Translations under genes and position numbers: made by a program
NCBI RefSeq assembly: GCF_004324835.1
Contig: NW_021163070.1
Coordinates: 154,501-218,500 of the forward strand
Source of the DNA: Dendronephthya gigantea
Lineage: Eukaryota > Cnidaria > Anthozoa > Malacalcyonacea > Nephtheidae
Direction of reading: 5' to 3'
DNA: 64,000 nt
Shown: piece by piece, positions 45,901 through 55,953 of the stretch
Numbering within the stretch: position 1 is the stretch's first letter
Layout: every line of letters begins with the position of its first letter
The notes under the pieces: generated by a model
Database searches by the model: none
What the model saw: only the letters and a program-made list of their open reading frames with translations
What the model was told of the DNA's origin: nothing

Positions 45901-48900
45901 TCGGCACAACGTTGTGAAACTGGTCCATTTGGTTAGGTGAAACAAGACCAAGTTCTATTTCTTGCTTTTCAATTCTTGAAACTGATGTCCATAATTGTGA
46001 TACTGGTGCACCATCTGGAAAGTTGTGATTACAATCCTGTGGAGGATGAGTATCAGATGTAGGGTTGGGTTCATTTCGACCATTATCCTGCACTGGGGTA
46101 GAAGTTATAGGTACTTCATCATCATTATCATCATCAGCAGCCAGAGACAGATTACACATAGTGATATTCATGTCTTCTAAAATGTTATTGTCCACTTCTT
46201 CCAAATCAATTGCAGAAAATTGTAATGCTTCTTCAATAATACTGCTGCTGGCATTCACACTGTCATCTTGATTATTTGGCTGTTCTGAGCCTTGCTGGCC
46301 TGAGTTCCACTCATACTGCCATGTTGGTCCCCGATGCAAACATAGCCATTTATGCCCAAAATGAGCGAACATTGTCTGAAGCCAAGAGATGTAATGATCT
46401 TCAGCTGTAAGGTTTACAGAGCTATCACTGGAAAAGAATTTGATGTTGTAATCCAGCAAACCAAAGGGCATCCTATCTAAAGGCATACGAGGTATTGGAC
46501 CCTCAAAGCATTTGCTCAATTTTAAGATAATATTTTCCTTCTTTGCATCAAACAATGTTTTCATCCCACTTATGCTGATGTTAGAAACGTATCTGAAACA
46601 AATCCATAGAAACTGATAGTACCAGTTCCAATGACATACTTCTTGAAAATATCCTCCAATATTTGCTTTCTAAGTTCCAATGACATATTATCATAATTTG
46701 CCAGAAGTGTCTCTGCGAGAATTTCAGTGTCAGTTAAATCATATTTGGTTGCAGAGCTTCTTGGATGGAAACCACACGTGGAGTTGTCTTCATTCAATGC
46801 TTTGGAATTTACATAGTCAATATCGAAAGCTGCCTCAGCTTCTGATAAAGTCTTGAACTTTTTTGATAAATGCTTTATCACCTTAGTACGACAAGCAGCA
46901 CCTATGATAGAGTGGTAAGTATATTAGACAAAATAAAAACAAAATTTTGTACTGCAAGAAATATGTATGGTACATACATGTCATATCCAGGATGTAAGAA
47001 GCAAATAAAATTACGGGGGAGGGGACAGGCTTGGAGAGGCTGACCTTCTATACTGGTATGCAGGAATTTAAGTGATTGTATTGATTACATCAAATTTCAC
47101 ACCCCTCCCCCCTTCTTTGTCAATATTGTCAAAAAATTTCCAGAATTTTTCTCTGAATAACTGTGTTGTGATATTGCTATACTTTATTAAATGATATAAA
47201 TGATCTCCATCTAAGTTTCTAATGCAGAATAACAAATAATATACAAGACGCCATCTTTTTATACTCTTTACCCTCGGCCCAGGCCCCCACCGCATGACAC
47301 GGCACATTGTCCTATGACATCCCCCTTATTACAAAACAAAATTAAAAAAAAAAAAATTATTGTAACATAATTTAAACCTATATAAAATAACCTTTTATCC
47401 TATCATGCAAACAGTTAACTCCGACTATTATACTATACAGAACATGCATCATTGTCCAGCTTGCAATTAAAATGTTCAGTTCTTCAGACGTGCAGGTACA
47501 CGTGTCATTCTTCCAGATCTAGTTGTCTGACTTCTCAGTTGAAATGAATGTCCCCTTTTGGCAACACCAACTGCTCTCTCGTTTGTTTTTTCTTCACCTA
47601 CATACTTAACAGGAGTCGGCGCTGTCTCAGTAACACTAGGTGTCACAGTTTTGGTTGGCACAGGTGTTGGAATAACCATTGCAGATGCCACGGAATGGTT
47701 TGTCTTCTTTGGTGTTGTAGGTGGAGGTGGATTTGATTCTTTCTGATCATTGGTGCTGATTTCAAGGGGAATTGTCGGCAACAGACCCTGGGTCTCCTCT
47801 GCGGTGCTAATTTGCCGGGGTCGAATATGCTCCCTCGTCCTTTGGTACAGCTTGTGATTCTTCTCAACAATGTATGTTCTCGGTTCTCTTTTGGGATTAG
47901 GTCGGCCGAAAATCACTCCTGGTTCCCAGATACGCTTAAGGGTGTTCCAAACATACACGGGTTCAGCTTTTTCTAGGATTTGCTTATCATGACTGGCCCT
48001 CTTGTTATAGGACTCTGCCTGCTTCGTCTGGCGCTGTGTGTTGAACTCTTGATGGACATCGTTACTGGAATGCCTTGATTGTAAGGCAGACCTCCCACTC
48101 GGTAACAGCGATCTAGGTTTACGGCCGAAAAGGAGCTCGTAAGGCGATGGCAACTGACTATCGAGAGGGGTAATTCGGTACATCCACACAGCTGCATAAG
48201 GACACTGTTTAGTCTCCAACGCCTTCTTCCAGAGTGATTTACAAATGCCAACACTTTTTTCGGCCAAGCTATTGGTTTGATGGTGATATGGCGAACTAAA
48301 GGTCAAGGTTATATTGCTTCGTTTACATTTTTCCCTGAACTTCTTGCTGACAAACTGACTTCCAAAATCAACCATTATCATCGATGGTAGGCCATACTCT
48401 GCAAGAATGCTGGTGAAATGACTGGAAATCGTAGATGCGGACATGTCACTCAAAAGACGTATGACCATGAATCTTGAATAATAATCAACAACCATTAAAT
48501 ACTTTGCTTTGTTGAATTCAAAGATGTCTGCGCCCAACTTTTCCCAAGGTGATGCCGGCAAATCTGGTTGCATCAGTGGTAATTTCATTGGCGCTGATTG
48601 GTGTTTATTGCAGGACTCGCATCTTTTAACCATTTGGCGGATGTCGCTTGATATGCCTGGCCAAAAGACTGCTTGCCTAGCAAGAAGGAGACATTTGGTT
48701 TCACCTTGATGACCACCATGGATTGTTTCAACACCTGGACTCGAAGTGATTCAGGGATTACTACTTTATCTCCTTTCAGGATTATACCGTCCTCCAAAAC
48801 TAGATCACATCTAAAATTCCAAAAATCCCATAGCTCTTGTGGACATTGCTTTCTGTAATTGGGCCACCCATTGTAAATAGTATCCTTCAAAAGAAGCATT

Positions 48901-51900
48901 GTTGGATCTGCCTCGATTGCTGACTTAACTTGACTTACATCAACAGGATGGAAATCATCCATCATAAAGTGAATAACATGTACTTCATTCTCGCTATCTT
49001 GGGTTGCATTCTGTTTGGGTGATGCTACTTTCTTTATACATACTCGCGACAAGGCATCAGCAACTGGAATGTCTTCTCCACGTCTATACTGGACTTTGAT
49101 GTCATACTTTAAACATCTTAGCAGCATTCTCTGCAACCGAGCTGGAGCCTCCGCAATGTTCTTTTTGAAGATCTGCTCGAGTGGGGAATGGTCAGTTTCG
49201 ACCAGAGTGTGTCTTCCGAGTAGATAATAGTTGAACTTCTCTAGCCCAAACATCACAGCTAGACATTCTCTTTCAATATTAGAATATTTTGCTTCAGCAT
49301 CATTAAGAGACCTTGAAGCCATGGCCACTATCCTCTCATTACCACCAGAATCGACCTGTCTCAACCAAGCGCCCAAGCCTTGCTGGCTGGCGTCACACTG
49401 CAGGATTGTTCTAATGGCTGGATCAGGATCATAATACGAGACAACTTGTGCTGACTGAAGCTCTACTTTTACCGCATCAAGTGCGAGCTGATGGTGATGC
49501 TCCCAATTGAAATGTACATCTTTCTTCACCAATTCTCGAAGGGGGGCCGTTAACTTGGCAAGCTTTGTAGAGAAACGATTAAGATAAGTGATTAACCCAA
49601 GGATGGACAACAATTCTTTGGTAGAGGTTGGAGCGGTAATGTTCCTAATTGCTTCCAACTTATTTTCCGCTGGAAGAATGCCTTCCTGAGACAGTACATA
49701 ACCATAGAAGTTAACGCTTGCTTGTTTAAACTGTAATTTCTCAGAGTTTAGGCTCACATTGTTCACTCGACTGGCTTCAAGCATTTTAACGAATGCCTGA
49801 TCGTGCTCTTCTTGGGTACTACCAGAAATGATAATATCATCTGCTATCCCTGTGATATTGGGAATATCCCGATAAATGCCATCTAGCCTTTGTTGGAATA
49901 TGTCCTGGGACACAGCTACACCAAAGGGCAGACGCTTGAACCGATATCGACCGAAGGGTGTATTGAAGGTACACAGCATGCTTGACTCGTGGTCCAGCTC
50001 AATGTGCCAATACCCTTTCTTGGTATCGATCACTGAAAAGTACTTCTTGCCATGAAATAATGGTAGAAGTTCATCGATGGTTCTACTGTAGTAGTGTTGG
50101 CGACGAATGTTCTTATTCAAGTCTTTTGGATCTAAGCAAAGCCTTACTTTCTTCCTTCCATCCGATTCTCTGATATTACAGACAATAGAATTCACCCAAT
50201 CAGTAGGTTCGGTTACCTCAACGATGATATCATCTTCGATCATCTTCTCCAACTCTTGCTTATACAATGGTAGAATATGGACAGGAACAGTGCGTGGCGG
50301 ATGGATTACAGGCAAGGGGTTATCAATTAACTGGATATGGTATTTCTCCCCTGGAAAGCGCCCAACTTTATCAAAACAATCTTGATAATGACTCAACACC
50401 AATGGTTTTGTCAAATTACCCTTCCGAGCTACATCTTGTACCTGGTCACTCGTGAATTCGTCAATGTTATTGACTGTAATAATGCCCAACTCTTGAGCTT
50501 GTTGACATCCTATCATGGAAGGATGGCCAGGGGCATGAACAATATTAAATTTGGCATAAGTAGATTTTTCATTGTATGCCAAATGAAGAGGTGTGGACCC
50601 ATAGTTCTCAATGGTATTACCTCCATATGCTTTGAGGGTATTACCACAAGGCTGAATATCAATAGGAGACTTTAAGTTTTGTAAATCTTCAGTAGTTAAT
50701 ACACAGGTATCTGCACCAGTGTCTACCTTCATTTCAAGATGGGACTCACTGTTAACGACAACTTTGGAATAAATCTTATTGGGATAATTGCTTATACTGT
50801 CAATGGAATTTTCCAGATGATATACAACCCAAGACCACTGTAATGGTCTCAGATTCACCGTTTGAGTCTTCGCTTTCGCTAGCACTACTTGACGATTCAC
50901 CGGTTAGACTATCTTCCTCACTGTCAGCAAGGTGAATGTCCTGACCTTGTGAATTATGTATGATTTCGTTAACTTGTTTGAGTCGTTTCTTCATGCACAC
51001 TCTCTGGAAATGCCCAATTTTACGACAGTAGTTACATTTTGCCTGTGCAGCAGGACAAGAAGCATTTCTACCATGGCTATTCCCACATTTAAAGCATCCC
51101 TTACGTTTAAACTTTATTTTCGGTTTGGTTATACCTGTTGCTTGAGAAAAATTGCTTCTATCTGCTTGTGTACTTGAAGGGCTTCTTTGTTGATATTTAT
51201 CCTGGCCTTTTGATCTTGTTTTACTTCGAACAGAATACAATGCAGTACCAAGCTCTCCTTGACCTTGAGTAATAACTTGCATCTGAGCTCTAGTACTTTC
51301 CTCAGTTTTAGCTAGTTCATAAACTTGTTGAAAGTAAGTGAATTCCCTTTGGCTATAGCTTCCTTTCTCACTCTGTCTGATTTTAGACCAAAAACCATAG
51401 TATCTCGAAGGGTTTCTTCCTTGAATGAGGGATGATATCCACTATCATCGACAAGTACACGGGCTTTTGTCAAAATTCTTCCAGACACATATCACCCTGT
51501 TTAGGCATCTCAACTGATATCTAGACAATATATGATTACTTTGTGGTTTTGTATAAGCTTCAAACTTTTCAAATATTGGCACAAGCTTAAGATGATCGTT
51601 CTCCTCCGACCATGTCGCAGTATTATAAATTTCTAACCCTTTATCACCGACCCATAACAGAAGTAATCTTGCTTTTTTACTTTCTGACTCATCTGCTAAA
51701 GGTCCTTCAAATATAAGGTTACATTTTTGTTTGAATACCTTGAATCTTTTATGAAGGTCCCCAGGACTAACCCAGTCCATCGCAGGAGGTTTAAATCTAT
51801 CCATGGCGTTATTAACGTTCAATGTGTCAATGTTTCAAGTTGATGCCAGTTGAACTTTATAATATTTATTTCATCATTTCTTCAGACAGCGTAGTCGATG

Positions 51901-52600
51901 TATAAACTATATTCGGAGATCATTGACAGTACATCACGTCGTCAATCGAAATCCCACACCTGACACCATGTTGTGATATTGCTATACTTTATTAAATGAT
52001 ATAAATGATCTCCATCTAAGTTTCTAATGCAGAATAACAAATAATATACAAGACGCCATCTTTTTATACTCTTTACCCTCGGCCCAGGCCCCCACCGCAT
52101 GACACGGCACATTGTCCTATGACAAACTGCAACCAAATTTTCTTTCTTTTTTTTTGCCTTGCATCGATCTTTCAATCAATGTACCTATAGTGTTGGTAAA
52201 AAGGGCATTTCCATCTCCAAAAAGAGCACTTCCCGTCCTTTGCATTTTTGCAATGATATGAAATATAGTGAACTAGAAAGCACTAACCTGTTCGAGACGA
52301 ATTACAACATTTGGTAACCGACTCAGCACAAGCTTCCCAAAATTTTGGGTCTTTTAACATAGACCACTTGTCGGTATTTGCTTCGTCCCAAAATAAGCAA
52401 ATATGTTGAACCAAAGCAGCAAGTTCCTCATCAGTCCATTCTGTTCGATTTGGACGGACATTCTGATATTGTGACTCCTCAAAAAAAAGTGTTTTCCTTG
52501 ATCCTTGTTTTCCTCGAGTGTTTGCTGCTTGACGTTTATTTATGGGCTTTCCAGGAGTATTGCCTTCCTCAGTGACACGCCTTTTCGATGCCATTGTCAA
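42917..52600 (-). CDS. Large SANT/Myb-like multi-exon protein of the nested transposon; candidate transposase of unknown family (9 exons, about 1,140 codons)
   Basis: Exons 52600-52288, 46901-46640, 46592-45851, 45763-45677, 45549-44866, 44766-44617, 44417-44256, 44022-43470 and 43397-42917, with consistent GT-AG borders and phases. The N-terminus has a basic stretch and a SANT/Myb-like helix set (RTEWTDEELAALVQHI, WSMLKDPKFWEACAES). Next come an acidic Ser/Asn/Asp-rich region, then LSGRWWIKADACDVRHGLRE and GIWAGDEDLGDGSLQILYNE, ILVFMIADKLRNRKPYAIPV, GFTTDGEFNSLRTAGL, DHNHLLKRICSRLRQGHIPG, LTYEALTGKNKQSVPDCERL, WHKAADGRGLSETQRSNYYT, ESRGLPPEHPRASATDDVEG and a Leu/Pro-rich end. I recognise this as a family of unnamed proteins repeated in cnidarian genomes. 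Conserved acids in KADACD and TTDGEFNS could be a DDE-type centre; this is inference. Three one-base frame changes (near 44965, 43350 and 43080) leave this copy slightly broken unless they are assembly errors. A 47-bp intron separates exons 2 and 3. The Gypsy element sits in intron 1. Confidence 0.75.
44133..44198 (-). ncRNA. tRNA-like sequence, head of a tRNA-derived SINE or tRNA pseudogene
   Basis: The minus strand has a box-A-like TAGCGCAGTTGGCCTAGCG and a box-B-like GGTTCGAGCCT with tRNA spacing. It starts ACCGCG and ends TTGTGGT, which pair only partly. The anticodon loop is irregular and the T stem mismatched, so it is not a working tRNA. It lies in intron 7 of the large gene, with a further SINE-like body towards 44095. 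Confidence 0.5.
47164..47319 (-). repeat. 3' LTR of the second Gypsy element
   Basis: TGTTGTGATATTGC...CCTATGACA, identical to 51969-52124. Confidence 0.96.
47476..48633 (-). CDS. Gypsy integrase ORF (385 aa)
   Basis: Starts in the H2C2 segment (CESCNKHQ), then the core with GADIFEFNKAKYLMVVDYYS, MIMVDFGSQFVS and HHQTNSLAEKSVGI (catalytic acids), and a Pro/Thr-rich basic C-terminus. Overlaps the end of the RT-RNase H frame. Confidence 0.92.
   Translation of the reverse strand: MVKRCESCNKHQSAPMKLPLMQPDLPASPWEKLGADIFEFNKAKYLMVVDYYSRFMVIRLLSDMSASTISSHFTSILAEYGLPSMIMVDFGSQFVSKKFREKCKRSNITLTFSSPYHHQTNSLAEKSVGICKSLWKKALETKQCPYAAVWMYRITPLDSQLPSPYELLFGRKPRSLLPSGRSALQSRHSSNDVHQEFNTQRQTKQAESYNKRASHDKQILEKAEPVYVWNTLKRIWEPGVIFGRPNPKREPRTYIVEKNHKLYQRTREHIRPRQISTAEETQGLLPTIPLEISTNDQKESNPPPPTTPKKTNHSVASAMVIPTPVPTKTVTPSVTETAPTPVKYVGEEKTNERAVGVAKRGHSFQLRSQTTRSGRMTRVPARLKN
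48585..50900 (-). CDS. Gypsy protease-RT-RNase H ORF (771 aa)
   Basis: Aspartic protease with KVDTGADTCVLT near residue 57. RT with RKKVRLCLDPKDLNKNI and the catalytic ITGIADDIIISG. RNase H with RTILQCDASQQGLGAWL and TDHSPLEQIF. A linker leads towards the integrase zinc-binding segment. Standard Ty3/Gypsy order; it makes the element's cDNA. Confidence 0.92.
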   Translation of the reverse strand: MNRQVVLAKAKTQTVNLRPLQWSWVVYHLENSIDSISNYPNKIYSKVVVNSESHLEMKVDTGADTCVLTTEDLQNLKSPIDIQPCGNTLKAYGGNTIENYGSTPLHLAYNEKSTYAKFNIVHAPGHPSMIGCQQAQELGIITVNNIDEFTSDQVQDVARKGNLTKPLVLSHYQDCFDKVGRFPGEKYHIQLIDNPLPVIHPPRTVPVHILPLYKQELEKMIEDDIIVEVTEPTDWVNSIVCNIRESDGRKKVRLCLDPKDLNKNIRRQHYYSRTIDELLPLFHGKKYFSVIDTKKGYWHIELDHESSMLCTFNTPFGRYRFKRLPFGVAVSQDIFQQRLDGIYRDIPNITGIADDIIISGSTQEEHDQAFVKMLEASRVNNVSLNSEKLQFKQASVNFYGYVLSQEGILPAENKLEAIRNITAPTSTKELLSILGLITYLNRFSTKLAKLTAPLRELVKKDVHFNWEHHHQLALDAVKVELQSAQVVSYYDPDPAIRTILQCDASQQGLGAWLRQVDSGGNERIVAMASRSLNDAEAKYSNIERECLAVMFGLEKFNYYLLGRHTLVETDHSPLEQIFKKNIAEAPARLQRMLLRCLKYDIKVQYRRGEDIPVADALSRVCIKKVASPKQNATQDSENEVHVIHFMMDDFHPVDVSQVKSAIEADPTMLLLKDTIYNGWPNYRKQCPQELWDFWNFRCDLVLEDGIILKGDKVVIPESLRVQVLKQSMVVIKVKPNVSFLLGKQSFGQAYQATSAKWLKDASPAINTNQRQ
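50800..51822 (-). pseudogene. Gypsy gag region (fossil)
   Basis: Gag body (MDRFKPPAMDWVSPGDLHKR, ILSRYQLRCLNR) followed by two zinc knuckles (CFKCGNSHGRNASC and CNYCRKIGHFQRVC). Part of the element at 47164-52124. Confidence 0.85.
51969..52124 (-). repeat. 5' LTR of the second Gypsy element
   Basis: Identical partner LTR; the primer-binding site lies immediately inside. Confidence 0.96.
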
Positions 52601-53016
52601 TAAATTGTAGCTATTAACTGTCTGTGCAAGGTGACAATATCAATATGTTTAACTAGTTATAAGTACATGTTGTGTTTGGGAGCATTGGGGAGCGTTTACA
52701 TTTCTATAAGGAACAGGTATTAAAAAGTCATTTTCACTCATTTTAGCAAAATATTATGGTACAGATAACTCACAAAATGCAAACAAATCAAACCGTTAAA
52801 TTCACCCGTAAAAAAGTGGGCAAAAATATATCAGTTTATTTAAACACATGTGTCGAATTAACCAAAAAGGAAGCTCGAGGAATCTTGATTAAACCATACA
52901 AATTCATCACTTGTATAGAAATTGACAAAATAGTTGATATTAATATTATAAATGTCCACAGAAGCTTACCTTTATTTGAACACAACAACGCCATTTTGAA
53001 AAAGCTTCGACCATAG

Positions 53017-53047
53017 TGCTTTGCGACCCCAATGCGCACACCGCCTG
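53017..53047. repeat. Right terminal inverted repeat of the nested 13.3-kb transposon
   Basis: 31 bp ending CACACCGCCTG, followed at once by CTCTTGATC. Confidence 0.93.
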
Positions 53048-53426
53048 CTCTTGATCTTAACCTTGAGCATAGTAAAAACTACCTCAAGGCAGCACTCAGG
53101 AAGCTCGGCCCCAATCTAACAAAATCAGCTGTTTCAAGATGTGGAAAAATTCTGCAATTTGCAAGAAACAAAGTTGAAGATATCACAAGAGAGTGTTCTG
53201 TGATGAAGCGGTCAGGCAAGCATTTTGTAAGAGCACCAAGCAGGATATGGCGAACCTGGTTCATAATCTAATTGAAAAAGATGCTCTTGTCAAACAGGCT
53301 GGTAGACAATACAAGTATTTTGCCAACATAGGACCACATCCTCTGCATAAGGAAACTCTATCTGGACTGTGCATGTGGATTAACAACCACAAGCAAGGAA
53401 TTATTACTGGTAGAAAGGCTCAATAA
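53048..53426 (+). pseudogene. DUF6589-type transposase, C-terminal exon displaced by the nested transposon
   Basis: The plus strand reads LDLNLEHSKNYLKAALRKLG, then PNLTKSAVSRCGKILQFARN, and in a shifted frame KDALVKQAGRQYKYFANIGP up to a stop at 53426. This is the usual end of DUF6589 proteins (GNxxxLDLxxEHxNxxxKxxxxxLG, then a GRxYxxFxN tail). The first codons of the exon (GNNTSLD) lie at 39714-39735 on the other side of the nested element, and the target duplication CTCTTGATC encodes SLD, so the nested insertion hit this exon directly. One frameshift near 53200. Confidence 0.8.
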
Positions 53427-54035
53427 CTATTGTATCTTATTCATACATATTTTGTACATAGAAAAATTTGTAATGCATTTTTCATGTGTTTAACATAAAA
53501 CAAAATGTCCGACAAGAAGCATGATCGAAAGCAATGGTTTACAGGAAGCTGATTAAATAGCTTTGGTATATATTTTTCTATTTAATTACAAAATTTTTCA
53601 TGTCCAAAATTAAGTATGAATAACATCAATTTACTGTTTCGGGATCATTCCAAGTATGTTATGTTATATATATAATGAAATATAAATTCTTAACTATATG
53701 GTATCTGTACTGTATGCAACCTTTATAGTATATCAAACCTATATGTTAGACAAGGCTTTTAGGCAGAAAGGTGTTTGGACATTCTGGAAAAATAGTTCTT
53801 AGCTATGTAACATCAAAAGATGTTCGACTTTGTCTTGAAGTTGTGCTTAAAGTGAACAAAACATTCATTCATGTAATTCAATATTTTTGCTCAGGTTGAT
53901 CATACAGTATGTATTGCCACATTTCTCAGATGCCCTCTTTGTATTCTGGCCAAAATCCTGTTTAATTAAGGTTGCACTACTTAAATATTATACATACAGT
54001 TATGCATAGTAGATATGTAACTTGCCTTAAGAAGT
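53427..54035. other. Intergenic stretch of the outer transposon
   Basis: AT-rich, between the convergent 3' ends of the transposase (plus) and the helicase (minus). No gene seen. Confidence 0.5.
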
Positions 54036-55915
54036 TTATACTTCCATAAAATGAGTTTCCATGATGACATTAACAGTGTCAGCTATGTTGTTTGTCATAT
54101 CTGCACTGTCAGACATTTCATTATCTGTCTCATTTAATGAGCTGAAGGAGTCTGCATTCCATTCTGACATATCAAGTAGGCTAAGAAAGGATTTGTCATT
54201 AATGATATCATTCCACAATACATGATCAGCAGGCATTCGTCCTCTGATTCTGAGTCACTAATGGATTCCATTGTGTGGTCTTCAATGTCATGAAACAAAC
54301 CTCTATAATTTTTAATACAGAAACTGCATGCCTTTTGCAGGACTTGCTTTATCTGGTATTCACCAAACTGCATCAAGGTAGTTGGTTATGTTACATGGCT
54401 CATTCCTTGCATACTCTCTGCAACAACAATTGCCTTTTTGCATTTGCCACAGTTTTGTCTTAAATTGTTTTATTTGTTTGTCGTAACAAGTCTTGGAGTC
54501 GTAACATCCATACTATTGCAAATTTCACCAACTGGTAAAAAGATATCCACATCACAGTATGTGCTTTTACACGTACATGTTTCTGCACACCTGTCGCAAC
54601 ACATATGGCCAGATGGTGTTGTGGAAACATCACCATCAAAATGTTTTAACAGGGCTTCTCTTTTACAAGAATAACTGCCATTAATATATTCCTTTACACA
54701 ATCATCAGATGCACGGATTGTTATGCCGTTGTGAAGAAGAATAGCATAACTTTCCTCTCCATCTCGACCACATCTCACACTTTCTTGTATATAGGCTTCG
54801 ATTGTTTTCGATGGGCCAAAATGTATTACTCTACGATCTCCTTGGCAATTAACCCCCATGCCAAAAGCTATGGTTGCAATTAAAATTCGTAAATGTCCAT
54901 CTCTCTGACTGAACTGTTGCAAAATATGATCTTTCACATAATGAGCTGTCTGTGCATGCATCATTTCAAGAAGTCTTTCCTGAGGTTTCTGTTCATTGGT
55001 TAAGTACAAATCATTACCAAGCTGTTTCATCATTAAATGGACAACATAGAATTGTACAACATTGTAGTATTGTTTGACAATAAATGATGGTACGAATGCA
55101 ATGTCTACCTTTCAGTTGTATTTCAGATATGATACAATGAAAATGATCAATTAAGCTACAGTTGTTTTTCATCTTTTGGACCACAAACGATATGTTATTT
55201 CTCTCTGGACTAGTGACAATTTCATATGGATTTTTCATTTCAAGAAGATTAAATATTTTTCTCTTCGTTACAGTTGTTGCTGTGGCAGTAAGAGCCATAA
55301 ACGGTACTCCATCTGTTATAGACCTCAATTCATGAAGTCTGCTATACCACTTTCTGAATGCCAGTCATTCGTGATTAGTGTTCGACTGACCCCATTGGGT
55401 CACACAGTGCACTTCATCCACTAATCCAAATAGTGAATTGGTATATATTGGGTTTGAAACCATCGCTCTTCATCTTTCGTTGTCAAGAGTAGATTCGGGA
55501 GACATAAACACTAAATTATACTCTCCATTCTCGATCTTGTTCAGCACCGATTCACATTGGTCTGATCCAACCTAAGCGGCACTTAAACTCAACGCTTTCA
55601 AACAATTCACTTGATCTTTCATAAGTGCAACTAAAGGGCATATGACAATAAGAATAGGGTTGCTTTTCCAAATATTCTTCTGCTCACACTTTGCCAAAGC
55701 CATTACGGCAAACGGGGCCATTTGGAAAATGATCGATTTACCGGAGCCGGTTTGTTTGTTTACAAAAACATCTCGTCCACAAATGAAGCTAGGAAGTGCA
55801 TTAAATTGGTCAGGATGTAAATCAGGAATGTTGAATCGTTTACAAAGAGGTACCACAATTTTCTTTAAAGCATGCAGTGATAAATTACTCTTTTCATCTG
55901 CAATCTTGAAAATTA
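54036..55915 (-). pseudogene. RecQ-like SF2 DNA helicase of the outer transposon, decayed
   Basis: N-terminal block HPDQFNALPSFICGRDVFVN and motif I KQTGSGKSIIFQMAP (near 55740). Then ILIVICPLVALMKDQVNCLK, motif II LVDEVHCVTQWG (near 55410), motif III MALTATATT (near 55285), motif V LIATIAFGMGVN and motif VI YIQESVRCGRDGEES. Next comes a RecQ zinc-binding-like Cys cluster (CKREALLKHF, CCDRCAETCTC). The C-terminal tail is acidic. RecQ enzymes unwind DNA 3' to 5' using ATP. The Lys of motif I and DEVH of motif II are intact. At least one in-frame stop (after ALSLSAA), frame changes near 55040 and 54240, and other stops show the copy is dead. It lies next to the right TIR, pointing inward, as the second gene of the outer transposon. 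Confidence 0.87.
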
Positions 55916-55953
55916 TACATGCACTGGAGCAATAATTATACCTAATTTATGCA

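Larger units (their letters stand above)
47164..52124 (-). mobile_element. Gypsy (Ty3) LTR retrotransposon, very young, few breaks
   Basis: Two 156-bp LTRs (47164-47319 and 51969-52124) are identical by eye. They are flanked by the 5-bp duplication AACTG (47159-47163 and 52125-52129). On the minus strand the 5' LTR is followed by a tRNA-Leu-like primer-binding site (TGGTGTCAGGTGTGGGAT, 51951-51968), and a short purine tract (AAGGGGGA) precedes the 3' LTR. It carries gag, protease, RT, RNase H and integrase on the minus strand. It shows about two or three breaks although the LTRs say it is very recent. It sits in the first intron of the large gene of the nested DNA transposon. Confidence 0.94.
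39736..53047. mobile_element. Nested DNA transposon (13.3 kb with its Gypsy insert): EXO1/XPG-HIRAN nuclease plus large SANT-like protein; unassigned family
   Basis: Ends are perfect 31-bp inverted repeats (39736-39766 and 53017-53047) starting CAGGCGGTGTGCGC. They are flanked by a perfect 9-bp target duplication CTCTTGATC (39727-39735 and 53048-53056). Inside are two convergent multi-exon genes, the nuclease (plus) and the large protein (minus), with stop codons 131 bp apart. A Gypsy element adds 4966 bp including its target copy, so the transposon itself is about 8.35 kb. It is inserted in the last exon of the DUF6589 transposase. The presence of an XPG-type nuclease recalls XPG-bearing Academ elements, but a separate nuclease gene, a 9-bp duplication and an unrecognised large protein do not fit what I remember of that group (3-4 bp duplications). 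Confidence 0.87.

Noticed and set aside
52756-53016. Open frame of 86 codons on the plus strand beside the inner right TIR
   Set aside because: Lys/Ile/Asn-rich in AT-rich DNA, no motif, lies between the large gene's start and the TIR. Most likely chance.
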